Part shown: piece by piece, positions 25,969 through 34,774 of the stretch
Layout: every line of letters starts with the position of its first letter
How positions within the stretch are numbered: the first letter of the stretch is position 1
NCBI RefSeq assembly: GCF_000381545.1
Contig: NZ_KB906680.1
Coordinates: 146,569-210,568, forward strand
Origin: Rhodonellum psychrophilum GCM71 = DSM 17998
Lineage (GTDB): Bacteria; Bacteroidota; Bacteroidia; Cytophagales; Cyclobacteriaceae
DNA: 64,000 nt
Direction: 5' to 3'
Made by a program: the position numbers and the translations under genes
The notes under the pieces: generated by a model
Told to the model about the DNA's origin: nothing
Databases searched by the model: none
Seen by the model: the letters and a program-made list of their open reading frames with translations, nothing else

Positions 25969-26002
25969 AAAAAGAGAGGACTTTAAAAGTCCTCTCTTTT
26001 TT
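25969..26002. terminator. Bidirectional terminator
   Basis: AGAGAGGACTT at 25973-25983 pairs with AAGTCCTCTCT at 25987-25997, flanked by A and T runs on both sides. It serves the small membrane protein gene and the convergent POT transporter gene. Confidence 0.92.
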
Positions 26003-26005
26003 TTT

Positions 26006-27568
26006 CTAATGGACATTTCCCATCAATTTTCTAATGGGCTTGCTGAGCAGGAGCAAAACCACACCAGCTCCTATTGCCGTGTAAATGATCATCATGTATT
26101 GGTCTGGCATCTGTGCCAAAGCTTCCTCAGTCCCCCCGCTTGCCTCACCGGCGATGATTCCAGCAATCAAATTTCCAAGTGAAACCGAAAGGAACCAAAT
26201 CCCCATCATTTGCCCTCCATATTTTGCAGGGGCAAGTTTGGTGACCAAACTCAATCCAACTGGACTAAGACTCAGCTCACCGAAGGTGTGAAGCATATAA
26301 GTAAAGATCAACCAGGTGGGAGCAGCCAAATCCCCTGACGCCGCAATTTTAGCGGCAAAATACATCACAAAGAAACCAATGCCCAAAAGCAACAAGCCCA
26401 TTGCAAATTTCAAAGGGGAACTTGGTTCTAAATTTCTTCTTCCAAGCCATACCCACATCGCACCAAATACAGGTGCAAAAATTATGATGAACATGGAATT
26501 GACAGATTGAAAATATCCCGCTGGGATTTCCCATCCCAATAAGGATCTATCCGTAAATCGTTCTGCAAATAGATTGAGGGTGGATCCCGCTTGCTCAAAA
26601 CCTGACCAAAACAAAGCTGAAAATAGGAAGAGGATGGCGATCACCATCACTTTTTTCCTTTCATCAGCATTCAATCCCCCGAAAAGAATCACATATCCCA
26701 AGTAAACGAATGCCACGATGGCTATAATTGTCCCAGAAGCATTTGCCAAATCACTGACATTGATCGGAATGATACCCATAAAGAGCAGGGACAAAACAAA
26801 TAATACTACTGCACCGATGATCAACAGGATTTTTATCAACTTTTTTCTATCCCCAATTTCCTCGTCGGTTTTGAAGGCAATATCCTCACCATAACCCTCC
26901 AGGAATTTACTTGTAAATCTGTATTGGATCAGGCCGATGACCATTCCCAATCCAGCCAAGCCAAAACCCAAATGCCAATCGTAGATCGCCAAGGTGCTGC
27001 AAGCAATCGGGGCTATCAAAGCGCCAATATTGATCCCCATATAAAAGATGGAGAACCCTGCGTCTCTTTTTGAACTTCCCGCAGGATACAACTGCCCAAC
27101 TACAGAACTGATATTGGGTTTCAGCAATCCTGTTCCCAAAACAATAAGGATCAATCCCATGAAAAAGGTGTTGGTATCAAAAGAAGAAAGACTTTCCTTT
27201 ACTTCCGAACCATCCCCGATCAAATTGACCAATCCAGGAAGTGCCATGGTAAAATGGCCCAAGGCAATGATAATTCCACCGTACCACACAGATTTCTTCA
27301 GTCCAAAAAGCCGATCGGCAAACCAGCCTCCCGGTAATGCCAACAAATAAACCCCCATAGTGTAAAGACCATAGATAGCCCCGGAGGTTTTGTCGTCAAA
27401 TCCCAAACCTCCATCCACAATGGCTGTGGTCATGAACAAGATCAAAAGGGCACGCATCCCATAATAACTGAACCTCTCCCACATTTCTGTGAAAAAGAGC
27501 GTCATCAACCCCTTGGGATGACCAAATATCGTAGGACCTAGGAAGAGATCCTCTCCTACGGATTTCAT
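26006..27568 (-). CDS. POT-family proton-dependent peptide transporter
   Basis: The protein is 520 residues from the ATG at 27568; an in-frame ATG at 27655 would add 29 residues without family support. The start FGHPKGLMTLFFTEMWERFSYYGMRALL contains the POT signature ExxERFxYYG. About 14 membrane helices follow, including the second signature region FSIFYMGINIGALIAP. Homologues (DtpA/DtpT) import di- and tripeptides with protons across the inner membrane. It is a single gene, divergent from pckA. Confidence 0.93.
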   Translation of the reverse strand: MKSVGEDLFLGPTIFGHPKGLMTLFFTEMWERFSYYGMRALLILFMTTAIVDGGLGFDDKTSGAIYGLYTMGVYLLALPGGWFADRLFGLKKSVWYGGIIIALGHFTMALPGLVNLIGDGSEVKESLSSFDTNTFFMGLILIVLGTGLLKPNISSVVGQLYPAGSSKRDAGFSIFYMGINIGALIAPIACSTLAIYDWHLGFGLAGLGMVIGLIQYRFTSKFLEGYGEDIAFKTDEEIGDRKKLIKILLIIGAVVLFVLSLLFMGIIPINVSDLANASGTIIAIVAFVYLGYVILFGGLNADERKKVMVIAILFLFSALFWSGFEQAGSTLNLFAERFTDRSLLGWEIPAGYFQSVNSMFIIIFAPVFGAMWVWLGRRNLEPSSPLKFAMGLLLLGIGFFVMYFAAKIAASGDLAAPTWLIFTYMLHTFGELSLSPVGLSLVTKLAPAKYGGQMMGIWFLSVSLGNLIAGIIAGEASGGTEEALAQMPDQYMMIIYTAIGAGVVLLLLSKPIRKLMGNVH

Positions 27569-27813
27569 GGCATTATCTGGGATATTTTCCAAAGTATAAT
27601 TAAAGTTAATGGGTGGTAGATACGAATGAATTACAATGATAAGAGATTTTTTCATTTCTTGCTACAATTGGTATCGAATTGGCCCAAAGGGAAACCAAAC
27701 TGATTAAAAATCGAACAGTCTTTGTTTTCCAGCCAAAAACTACAAGTCCAATAGCTATATTTAATTAGCATTAAATCTTTACGTAATCGATTGAATTTGT
27801 AAAAAAAGCATTT

Positions 27814-27850
27814 TTTTGGATAAATGATCTGTCAAGATTTTATATCTTTG
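27814..27850 (+). promoter_or_regulatory. Probable pckA promoter -7 box
   Basis: TATCTTTG at 27843-27850 matches the Bacteroidota -7 box TAnnTTTG, 29 bases before the start codon. A TTTG at 27815-27818 lies upstream, with a spacer of 24 bases, longer than usual. Confidence 0.4.
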
Positions 27851-27879
27851 AGCAGAAATATAAACCCATTTAAAACTTA

Positions 27880-29490
27880 ATGAATATGGCATATCCGGAG
27901 ATTAAATCAAGCCAAAAAAGCTTGGCAGAACTAGGTCTTGATAATTCCGACAAAATTTTTAGAAATCTCAGCCCTGCTGAGCTTATAGAACACGCTCTTC
28001 TTCGCCAAGAAGGCGTTCTGACCGACACCGGTGCTTTGATGGTCAGCACAGGTGAATTCAGTGGAAGATCTCCAAAAGACAGATTTATTGTCATGGATGC
28101 ACAAACCAAGGATTCCGTATGGTGGGGTGATATCAATATTCCCCTTGAAGAAGAGAAATTTGATCAACTCTACAAACAGATGGTTGATTTTCTGAAAGAC
28201 AAAGACCTATTCGTAAGAGAAGCCTATGCTGGAGCGGCACCTGATTACAGGCTGAACCTTACCATTATCAACACCCTGGCATGGCAAAACCTTTTCTGCT
28301 ACAACATGTTTCTGAGGCCTTCTTCCGAAGAATTGGAGGGATTCCAGACTGACTTTACGATTATTTGCATCCCTGAATTTGAGGCAGATCCTAGTGCGAA
28401 CGGGACAAGACAAAAGAATTTTGCGATCATCAACCTGTCCAAAAAAATAATCTTGATCGGGGGTACAGCTTACGCAGGTGAAATCAAAAAAGGTATTTTT
28501 TCCGTATTGAATTATTTGCTGCCACACGAGCGCAATGTACTATCCATGCATTGCTCATCCAATCTTGGTGACAAAGGCGATACTGCCGTATTCTTTGGCC
28601 TATCCGGAACGGGTAAGACCACACTTTCTGCAGATCCAAACCGAAGCTTGATCGGCGATGACGAACATGGCTGGAATGATGACACGGTTTTCAATTTTGA
28701 AGGTGGGTGCTACGCAAAAGTCGTCAACCTTGAGGAAGAAAATGAACCTGACATTTGGAATGCCATCAAGTTTGGGGCCATTGTGGAAAACACCAAATTT
28801 CACCCAGGTACCAGAACTGTCAATTACAGAAACATTGATCTCACTGAAAACACAAGAACGGCCTATCCGATTCATTTTATAAAAAATGCAATGGAACCAT
28901 CCGTAGGAGGAATACCCAAAAATATATTTTTCCTGACAGCGGATGCTTTTGGAGTGATTCCTCCAATTTCAAAACTGAACAAAAGCCAAGCGATGTATCA
29001 TTTTATTTCAGGTTATACGGCTAAGGTGGCAGGAACAGAAATGGGAATCACGGAACCCAAAACCACGTTTTCAGCTTGTTTCGGGGCAGCATTCCTCCCC
29101 TTGCATCCTACAAAATATGCAACCCTGTTTGGAGAAAAAATGGAGCAGCACGACGTAAATGTTTGGTTGATCAATACAGGTTGGACAGGTGGTCCCTATG
29201 GAATCGGTTCTAGAATGAAATTGAAATATACACGGGCGATGATCACAGCTGCCCTCGAAGGACATTTGGATCATGTAGGCTTCAGGAAACACAGTGTATT
29301 CGGAGTGGCAATTCCCGAATCTTGCCCCAATGTCCCAAAAGAGGTTTTGAGCCCACGTGCCACATGGGAAGACAAGGACGCCTATGACAAAAAAGCCAGG
29401 GAACTGGGACAGTCCTTCATCGCCAACTTTAAAAAATTCGAAGACTATGCCAGCAATGAAATTCTGGCAGGTGCCCCAAGTTGGGAATAA
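27880..29490 (+). CDS. pckA: Phosphoenolpyruvate carboxykinase (ATP)
   Basis: The 536-residue enzyme converts oxaloacetate and ATP to PEP, CO2 and ADP at the start of gluconeogenesis. Motifs include STGEFSGRSPKDRF, the P-loop-like kinase loop FFGLSGTGKTTLS (about 245-257), the metal/PEP motif LIGDDEHGW and GGTAYAGEIKKG. MHCSSN and FNFEGGCYAK are also conserved. The length is normal for the ATP-dependent form. Together with Ppc encoded at 50387 it can set the direction of PEP-oxaloacetate interconversion. A second ATG at 27886 is possible as start. Confidence 0.97.
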   Translation: MNMAYPEIKSSQKSLAELGLDNSDKIFRNLSPAELIEHALLRQEGVLTDTGALMVSTGEFSGRSPKDRFIVMDAQTKDSVWWGDINIPLEEEKFDQLYKQMVDFLKDKDLFVREAYAGAAPDYRLNLTIINTLAWQNLFCYNMFLRPSSEELEGFQTDFTIICIPEFEADPSANGTRQKNFAIINLSKKIILIGGTAYAGEIKKGIFSVLNYLLPHERNVLSMHCSSNLGDKGDTAVFFGLSGTGKTTLSADPNRSLIGDDEHGWNDDTVFNFEGGCYAKVVNLEEENEPDIWNAIKFGAIVENTKFHPGTRTVNYRNIDLTENTRTAYPIHFIKNAMEPSVGGIPKNIFFLTADAFGVIPPISKLNKSQAMYHFISGYTAKVAGTEMGITEPKTTFSACFGAAFLPLHPTKYATLFGEKMEQHDVNVWLINTGWTGGPYGIGSRMKLKYTRAMITAALEGHLDHVGFRKHSVFGVAIPESCPNVPKEVLSPRATWEDKDAYDKKARELGQSFIANFKKFEDYASNEILAGAPSWE

Positions 29491-29515
29491 AAACCATAAA
29501 TAAACCCAAATAATT

Positions 29516-29541
29516 AAGGGGAGCATTGCTCCCCTTTTTTG
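29516..29541 (+). terminator. Terminator after pckA
   Basis: AAGGGGAGC at 29516-29524 pairs with GCTCCCCTT at 29528-29536, followed by a T run. Confidence 0.92.
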
Positions 29542-29715
29542 CGTATTTTTTTCTCAAACGAAACTTCAAATTTTCAAAATTTTAAATTATCTATTCAAAC
29601 AGCAGTTTTTGCGTGTATATTTGTAACAATTAAATTCAAGAAAAAAATTGAGGATTTTGCGATTCATTTGCATCAAATCACAATCGGATCAGTTTACAAT
29701 TTTACTAATACCATT

Positions 29716-30150
29716 ATGACTACAGGAGAAATTCACACCGAAAAAGGTGTTATGAAAGTTGAGTTTTATGATGAAGATGCACCAAAAGCTGTTGCGAATT
29801 TTATCAAACTTTCCAAAGAAGGATTTTATGATGGATTGAAATTTCATAGGGTAATCCCTGATTTCATGATTCAGGGTGGCTGTCCACAAGGCACTGGCAC
29901 CGGAGGCCCAGGTTACAAAATTGATTGTGAACTTACCGGAGAACTTCAATACCACGATCGTGGTGTTCTTTCCATGGCGCACGCAGGAAGAAATACAGGT
30001 GGATCCCAATTCTTCATTTGCCACAGCAGAAACAACACCAGTCATCTTGACAGAAACCACACATGTTTCGGAAAAGTAGTTGAAGGGTTGGAAACAATTG
30101 ATCTGATCAAACAAGGCGATAAAATCGAAAAAATCGTAATCCTTGACTAA
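29716..30150 (+). CDS. Peptidyl-prolyl cis-trans isomerase, cyclophilin type
   Basis: The protein is 144 residues from the ATG at 29716 (MTTGEIHTEKGVMKVEFYDE); the frame extends upstream but without family resemblance. Cyclophilin motifs are clear: KFHRVIPDFMIQGG, GTGTGGPGYKIDCE and NTGGSQFFICHS. It catalyses proline isomerisation during folding and, lacking a signal, acts in the cytoplasm. The usual Asp after IQGG is Cys here. A TATATTTG promoter box at 29616-29623 would give a 5' leader of about 85 bases. Confidence 0.92.
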   Translation: MTTGEIHTEKGVMKVEFYDEDAPKAVANFIKLSKEGFYDGLKFHRVIPDFMIQGGCPQGTGTGGPGYKIDCELTGELQYHDRGVLSMAHAGRNTGGSQFFICHSRNNTSHLDRNHTCFGKVVEGLETIDLIKQGDKIEKIVILD

Positions 30151-30193
30151 AAAATAAAAGGCTTAAAATTTATTTAAGCCTTTTATTTTTTTT
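30151..30193 (+). terminator. Terminator after the cyclophilin gene
   Basis: AAAATAAAAGGCTTAA at 30151-30166 pairs perfectly with TTAAGCCTTTTATTTT at 30174-30189, followed by more T. It begins immediately after the stop codon. Confidence 0.92.
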
Positions 30194-30208
30194 TAAACCA
30201 AGTTGGTT

Positions 30209-30378
30209 CATCCCGCTTAATGCATTACGAACTCAATTCAATAGTATAATTAATTGATGTTCAATTAGTTAATTATTTTTTTTAACTTCACCCTATTGGT
30301 GTCAGGAATTAGTCTCACAATAGGCTGATTTTCTTGCCGTTTCGATCTCATTAGGAAACTGAATGCATATTTCGGTTT
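30209..30378 (-). repeat. Dispersed repeat, copy D1 (170 bp), tandem with D2
   Basis: The left boundary reads ATCCCGCTTAATGCATTACG and the right boundary GAATGCATATTTCGGTTT, the two inverted ends of the element. Inside are AACTTCACCCTATTGGTGTC, AGGCTGATTTTCTTGCCGTT and CATTAGGAAACTG. It is directly followed by copy D2 in the same orientation. Confidence 0.85.
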
Positions 30379-30552
30379 CAACCCATTTTATGCATCACCG
30401 ACTCAAATCCAGTATATAAACAGCTCAGAATCAGTCATTTTTCTACTATTTTTGACTTCATTCTATCGGTATTGTACTTAATTCTTCAAATAATCTGATT
30501 TTTTTGCAGTTTCACCCCCGTAAGGAAAGCCAATGCAGATTTCGGGTTTAAC
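30379..30552 (-). repeat. Dispersed repeat, copy D2 (174 bp), ending at the nucleoside transporter stop codon
   Basis: It begins CAACCCATTTTATGCATCAC and ends AATGCAGATTTCGGGTTTAA. Internal blocks are TTTTTGACTTCATTCTATCG and ATAATCTGATTTTTTTGCAG. Its outer end overlaps the transporter stop codon, so the TAA is shared with the TTTAACCCG end of the element. D1 and D2 together fill the whole gap between cyclophilin terminator and transporter. Confidence 0.88.
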
Positions 30553-31834
30553 CAAATAGCGCACCTGCAATCGTAGCAGTCATCATACAAGCCAAAGTAG
30601 CAGCCAAAAGTGCCCTCATTCCCAATTTCGAAAGATTACCTTGCTGGTTTGGGGCGATACTTCCAATTCCTCCAACCTGAATAGCGATAGAGCTGAAATT
30701 AGAAAAACCACAAAGTGCATAGGTTGCAATTACGATGGATTTGGGTGCAAGCGTTCCTGCCTCCTTCATTTCAGCCAAACCCAGATAGGCCACAAACTCA
30801 TTGATGACCGTCTTTTGCCCCAGCAAAGATCCCACCTGAAGGGTATCTGTCCATTGAACACCGATTACCCAAGCAAAAACCCTAAAAACCTGACCCAGAA
30901 TATACTCCAATGAAAAACCAGTAAACTGCCCATCCGTACTGGAAATCACCATTGCATTGAGCCCAGTATAATGTCCTATCAAGCCTGAAAGTATGTAGTT
31001 CAGGGCCGCAATTACGGCGATGAAAGCCAGAAGCATTCCTCCAACATTCAAGGCAAGTTTGAGTCCATCACTGGCCCCTATCGACATGGCGTCGATCAGA
31101 TTGACACCTAAATTTTCTTCATTTACTTCCAACTTGTCATTTACTTTTTCCTTTTGCGTTTCCGGGATCATGATTTTTGACATTACGATCGCGGCTGGAG
31201 CATTCATGATACTGGCTCCAAGCAAATAAGCTGCAAATTTACTTTGCTCTTCAAGGCTGTCCCCTCCAAGGAAAGCTACATAGCCTGCTAAAACTCCGCC
31301 TGCGATTGTGGCCATTCCTCCCGTCATCAAGCACATCAATTCGGATCTTGACATGGTGGGAATAAAGGGTCTCACAAGCAAGGGCGCTTCTGTTTGACCC
31401 AGGAATATGTTGCCTGCAGCCGACAGACTTTCGGCCCCCGAAAGTCTCATGGTCCTGGCCATTACCCAAGCAATGGCGAAAACTATTTTTTGAAGCACTC
31501 CCAAATAATACAGCCCGGCAGAAACCGTGGAAAAGAAAATGATCGTGGGCAAAACCTGGAAAGCAAATATAAATCCGAAAGAACTCGTCGCTAAATCCCC
31601 AAACAGGAAAGTGGCACCGTCGGAAGAAAAACTCAGGAATTTGACAAAACCCCTGCTCACCAAAGCAAAGATACTGGCAACAAAAGGGACTTTTGTAATG
31701 AGGAAACCGAAAATGGCCTGAAGAACCACTCCTATACCTACCAGCCTCCAATCCACAGACTTTCTATGGGATGAAAAAGCAAAAGCCACAAGTAATAATA
31801 CAAAGATCCCAAGTAAACCTCTAATATATTCCAT
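30548..31834 (-). CDS. nupC: CNT-family nucleoside transporter
   Basis: The 428-residue protein matches concentrative nucleoside transporters. The N-terminal domain has FGFLITKVPFVASIFALVSRGF. The substrate-site motif is FLGQTEAPLLVRPFI and the second is INEFVAYLGLAEM, with TYALCGFSNFSSIAIQVGGIG near the end. These proteins import nucleosides with Na+ or H+ across the inner membrane. A charged loop of about 30 residues (about 210-240) interrupts the helices. It is a single gene whose stop codon coincides with the end of a repeat. Confidence 0.92.
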   Translation of the reverse strand: MEYIRGLLGIFVLLLVAFAFSSHRKSVDWRLVGIGVVLQAIFGFLITKVPFVASIFALVSRGFVKFLSFSSDGATFLFGDLATSSFGFIFAFQVLPTIIFFSTVSAGLYYLGVLQKIVFAIAWVMARTMRLSGAESLSAAGNIFLGQTEAPLLVRPFIPTMSRSELMCLMTGGMATIAGGVLAGYVAFLGGDSLEEQSKFAAYLLGASIMNAPAAIVMSKIMIPETQKEKVNDKLEVNEENLGVNLIDAMSIGASDGLKLALNVGGMLLAFIAVIAALNYILSGLIGHYTGLNAMVISSTDGQFTGFSLEYILGQVFRVFAWVIGVQWTDTLQVGSLLGQKTVINEFVAYLGLAEMKEAGTLAPKSIVIATYALCGFSNFSSIAIQVGGIGSIAPNQQGNLSKLGMRALLAATLACMMTATIAGALFG

Positions 31835-31917
31835 GAAAGTATGCTAAGCGTATAAATGTTGGGATTTTGATAAATTCTAATGTGTGGGAAACACCAGCTG
31901 TTGGGCACATAAAGCTA

Positions 31918-31953
31918 AATTGAAAAGCCTGGTAGAGGCCAGGCTTTTCAATT
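31918..31953. terminator. Bidirectional terminator between bifunctional nuclease and transporter genes
   Basis: AATTGAAAAGCCTGG at 31918-31932 is perfectly complementary to CCAGGCTTTTCAATT at 31939-31953, a 15-bp stem with a six-base loop. It overlaps the last bases of the nuclease gene. Confidence 0.85.
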
Positions 31954-32558
31954 CAATTCCTTTTGTTGATCTCGTCACGGATCCGAGCGGCTCTTTCGTA
32001 GTCTTCGTTTCCGATGGCCTCATCCAAAAGTTGGTTAAGCTTATCAAGACTGAAATCTTTCAGCGAGTCCGCGAGTTTACCCGAGGTTACGCTACCTTGA
32101 CGAGAAGCTTTGCTTGGCTTTTTCGACTCCTTTTTTTCCTCCTCCTCGTTGAATTCAATCGCAGCTTCTGACATCACGCTTTCGGCGCAGAATATCGGCG
32201 CATCAAATCTCACCGCTATCGCAATTGCATCAGATGGGCGAGCATCCACTTCAATGGATTTTGAACTGTTCCTACACACGATTTTGGCAAAGAACACCCC
32301 CTCTTTCATTTCTGAAATCAGGATTTGCTCAATGGAAAAATTAAAATTGGAGGAAAAGGCCTTGAACAGATCATGGGTCATCGGCCTGTTGGGGACAATT
32401 TTTTCTATCTCAATAGCGATTGCTTGGGCCTCAAACATACCAATGACAATCGGCAATCTTCTTATACCGCCAACTTCCCCCATGACCAAGGTAAACGACC
32501 CAGATTGGGAGTGATTTGATGATAAGCCAAGAATTTCTAATTCGACAGTTTTATCCAC
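31953..32558 (-). CDS. Bifunctional nuclease family protein (DUF151) with UVR tail
   Basis: The 201-residue protein has an N-terminal DUF151/bifunctional nuclease domain (about 1-135) with RRLPIVIGMFEAQAIAIEIE, PMTHDLF and VDARPSDAIAIAVRFDAPIF. After an acidic, Lys-rich linker, the C-terminus LNQLLDEAIGNEDYERAARIRDEIN is a UVR helix pair like that of UvrB/ClpC adaptors. Plant homologues have DNase and RNase activity; bacterial roles are unclear. It starts five bases after etfA, so it is the last gene of the etfB-etfA operon. Confidence 0.9.
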   Translation of the reverse strand: MDKTVELEILGLSSNHSQSGSFTLVMGEVGGIRRLPIVIGMFEAQAIAIEIEKIVPNRPMTHDLFKAFSSNFNFSIEQILISEMKEGVFFAKIVCRNSSKSIEVDARPSDAIAIAVRFDAPIFCAESVMSEAAIEFNEEEEKKESKKPSKASRQGSVTSGKLADSLKDFSLDKLNQLLDEAIGNEDYERAARIRDEINKRN

Positions 32559-32563
32559 GGATG

Positions 32564-33532
32564 TTATTTTATAGCTTTTATTGCTGAAGTTAATTTTGGC
32601 AACACCTCAAATGCATCTCCTACGATTCCGTAGTCAGCAGCTTTGAAAAATGGCGCCTCAGGGTCTTTGTTGATCACCACGATGCACTTTGATGAATTGA
32701 CACCTGCAAGATGTTGAATAGCACCCGAAATTCCAACTGCTAGGTATAAACTAGGTGCAACTTTTACTCCTGTCTGTCCGACGTGTTCGTGGTGAGGTCT
32801 CCAACCGATATCCGATACAGGCTTGGAACATCCCGTTGCAGCACCCAATTCTTTGGCCAAATCTTCTATTAAGTTCCAGTTTTCCGGACCTTTCATTCCC
32901 CGGCCACCAGAAACCACAATGTCTGCTTCTGGCAAAAGAATTTCGCCTGTTGCTTTGTCAGTCGAGATAATTTTGGTGCTAAAATTATGGTCATCAAGAT
33001 TCAACTCCAATGTTTCCACTGCAGCCGTAGCACCGTCTGTTTTTAAAGGAACCGCGTTCTTTTTGACTGCAAGGATTTTATTTTCCGAGGTCATTTCCGT
33101 CTGCGCAAAAGCCTTTCCTGTATAAATACTTCTTTTTACTTTAAAACCTGAGGAAGTATCAGGCAATTCCACAACGTTGGAAACCAAACCAGCATTTAAC
33201 TTAATGGAAAGACGAGCCGCGACGGCATCTCCCAAAGAAGATTTAGCCAAAACGAGTGTCTTCGCCCCTATTTTATTAAACACCTGAGCAACTGCTTCTG
33301 CATGTGCTTGGATGATTCCAGAAGTCAGTCTGCTGTCTTTTACATGAAGGACTTTGGAGGCTCCTGCCGTACCCGTTTTGGTCAATTCGTCATCGGCTAT
33401 GTCACCCAAGGCAACGGCAACGACTTCTCCCCCTCCGATTTTCTCCGAAAATGCTTTTGCAAAGGAAAGTGCCTCTAAACTTGATTTTTTGATTGCACCT
33501 TCTGATTGCTCTATATATACTAATATGGACAT
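32564..33532 (-). CDS. etfA: Electron transfer flavoprotein alpha subunit
   Basis: The protein is 322 residues from the ATG at 33532 (MSILVYIEQSEGAIKKSS), which fits the family better than the upstream ATG at 33556. The FAD-binding domain shows VVSGGRGMKGPENW, IGWRPHHEHVGQTGVKVAPSLYLAVGISG and INKDPEAPFFKAADYGIVGD. With EtfB it forms the ETF dimer that carries electrons from acyl-CoA and other dehydrogenases to the quinone pool. It follows etfB by 30 bases and precedes the nuclease gene by five. Confidence 0.96.
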   Translation of the reverse strand: MSILVYIEQSEGAIKKSSLEALSFAKAFSEKIGGGEVVAVALGDIADDELTKTGTAGASKVLHVKDSRLTSGIIQAHAEAVAQVFNKIGAKTLVLAKSSLGDAVAARLSIKLNAGLVSNVVELPDTSSGFKVKRSIYTGKAFAQTEMTSENKILAVKKNAVPLKTDGATAAVETLELNLDDHNFSTKIISTDKATGEILLPEADIVVSGGRGMKGPENWNLIEDLAKELGAATGCSKPVSDIGWRPHHEHVGQTGVKVAPSLYLAVGISGAIQHLAGVNSSKCIVVINKDPEAPFFKAADYGIVGDAFEVLPKLTSAIKAIK

Positions 33533-33562
33533 GATTATCTGATTTTTTGGATTCAAAATTAA

Positions 33563-34300
33563 TTAAAGAACTTTTGCTTCATTTTTCAACAACCTCACCA
33601 ATTCTTCGACATTGTCTTTATCCACAAGTTTGACACCCGCCTTGGCTGGAGGAAGTTCATAGGAAATCACGCGAGAGTTTCCTTCTTCCACTACAGGTTC
33701 CACTACTGAAAAAGGTTTGGTTCTTGCAGACATAATCCCACGCATGTTCGGTATCTTCCATTCAGCGATTGGTTCTTGGCATCCTGCAATTAGCGGCAAT
33801 TTTGCTTCCACATATTCTTTTCCTCCTTCGATTTCCCTTGACATTTTCACTGTATCACCCTCTACTTCCAGTTTCATCACCGGAGAAATAGAAGGCATTC
33901 CCAACAGTTCACCAACCATCCCATGGACCATTCCTCCATTAAAATCGATGGATTCTCTTCCCATCAAGATCAACTCATAGCCATTGCTTTTGGCAATATG
34001 GGCGATTTGATTGGCGACAAAAAGTGAGTCTTTCGGGAAAGCGTTGACCCTGATGGCATCATCCGCACCGATGGCCAATGCTTTTCTCAAGGTAGGGTCC
34101 GAATCAGATTCCCCAACATTCATAACTGTAAGACTTGCACCCAACTGCTCCTTCAACTCCACCGCTCTTGCCAGAGCATAGTCATCATAAGGTCCAATAA
34201 TAAACTGAACGCCGTTTTTGTCAAATTGGGTATTGTTCTCAGTAAACTGAATTTTGGATGTAGTATCCGGCACGTGTGTGATACAGACAAGAATTTTCAT
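33563..34300 (-). CDS. etfB: Electron transfer flavoprotein beta subunit
   Basis: The 245-residue subunit starts MKILVCITHVPDTTSKIQFT and has the AMP-binding region, including YDDYALARAVELKE, IGADDAIRVNA and LMGRESIDFNGGMVHGMVGELLG. VEAKLPLIAGCQEPIAEWK precedes the conserved C-terminal arm. It is the first gene of etfB-etfA-DUF151 and is divergent from the TPR gene, with a short shared upstream region of about 70 bases. Confidence 0.96.
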   Translation of the reverse strand: MKILVCITHVPDTTSKIQFTENNTQFDKNGVQFIIGPYDDYALARAVELKEQLGASLTVMNVGESDSDPTLRKALAIGADDAIRVNAFPKDSLFVANQIAHIAKSNGYELILMGRESIDFNGGMVHGMVGELLGMPSISPVMKLEVEGDTVKMSREIEGGKEYVEAKLPLIAGCQEPIAEWKIPNMRGIMSARTKPFSVVEPVVEEGNSRVISYELPPAKAGVKLVDKDNVEELVRLLKNEAKVL

Positions 34301-34373
34301 TACGTATATTTAGGTTATTTATTTATAATTTTGTGTGAATTTAGCAATTAAGGCTTTAATTAAAAAAAAATTC

Positions 34374-34703
34374 ATGAGCAATTTGTCCCGCATAGAAATC
34401 CTGAAAGAATATGCAGACCAAGAACCCGAAAATCCCTTTAATTGGTACGCTTTGGCCTTGGAATACCAAAATTTTGACTTGGAAAAAACAAGCTATTGTT
34501 TCAATAAACTCCTGAAAGAACATAAAGGTTATCTTCCCACCTATTATCATGCAGCCCTCTTTTTCTCGGAGAGAAACCAAATTGACTTTGCAAAAACCAT
34601 TTTTGAAACCGGGATTGACTTGGCAAAAGACCAAAATAATGAAAAGGCTTTGAGGGAATTGCAAAATAGCTTCCAGAATTTCATTTTTGAAAATGATCTT
34701 TGA
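34374..34703 (+). CDS. Small TPR-repeat protein
   Basis: The protein is 109 residues from the ATG at 34374 (MSNLSRIEILKEY). Two or three tetratricopeptide helices are visible: NPFNWYALALEYQNFDLEKTSYCFNKLL-type spacing, then YLPTYYHAALFFSERNQIDFAKTIFETG, each with the small/aromatic TPR pattern. It is cytoplasmic and would mediate protein contact. It is divergent from etfB; no other functional clue is visible. Confidence 0.75.
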   Translation: MSNLSRIEILKEYADQEPENPFNWYALALEYQNFDLEKTSYCFNKLLKEHKGYLPTYYHAALFFSERNQIDFAKTIFETGIDLAKDQNNEKALRELQNSFQNFIFENDL

Positions 34704-34774
34704 TTTCCCAAAAAAGGAGTATCTCCAATAGCATTTCCTCTCATAAAGGATGGGATTGATTACCGTTCCATTAC

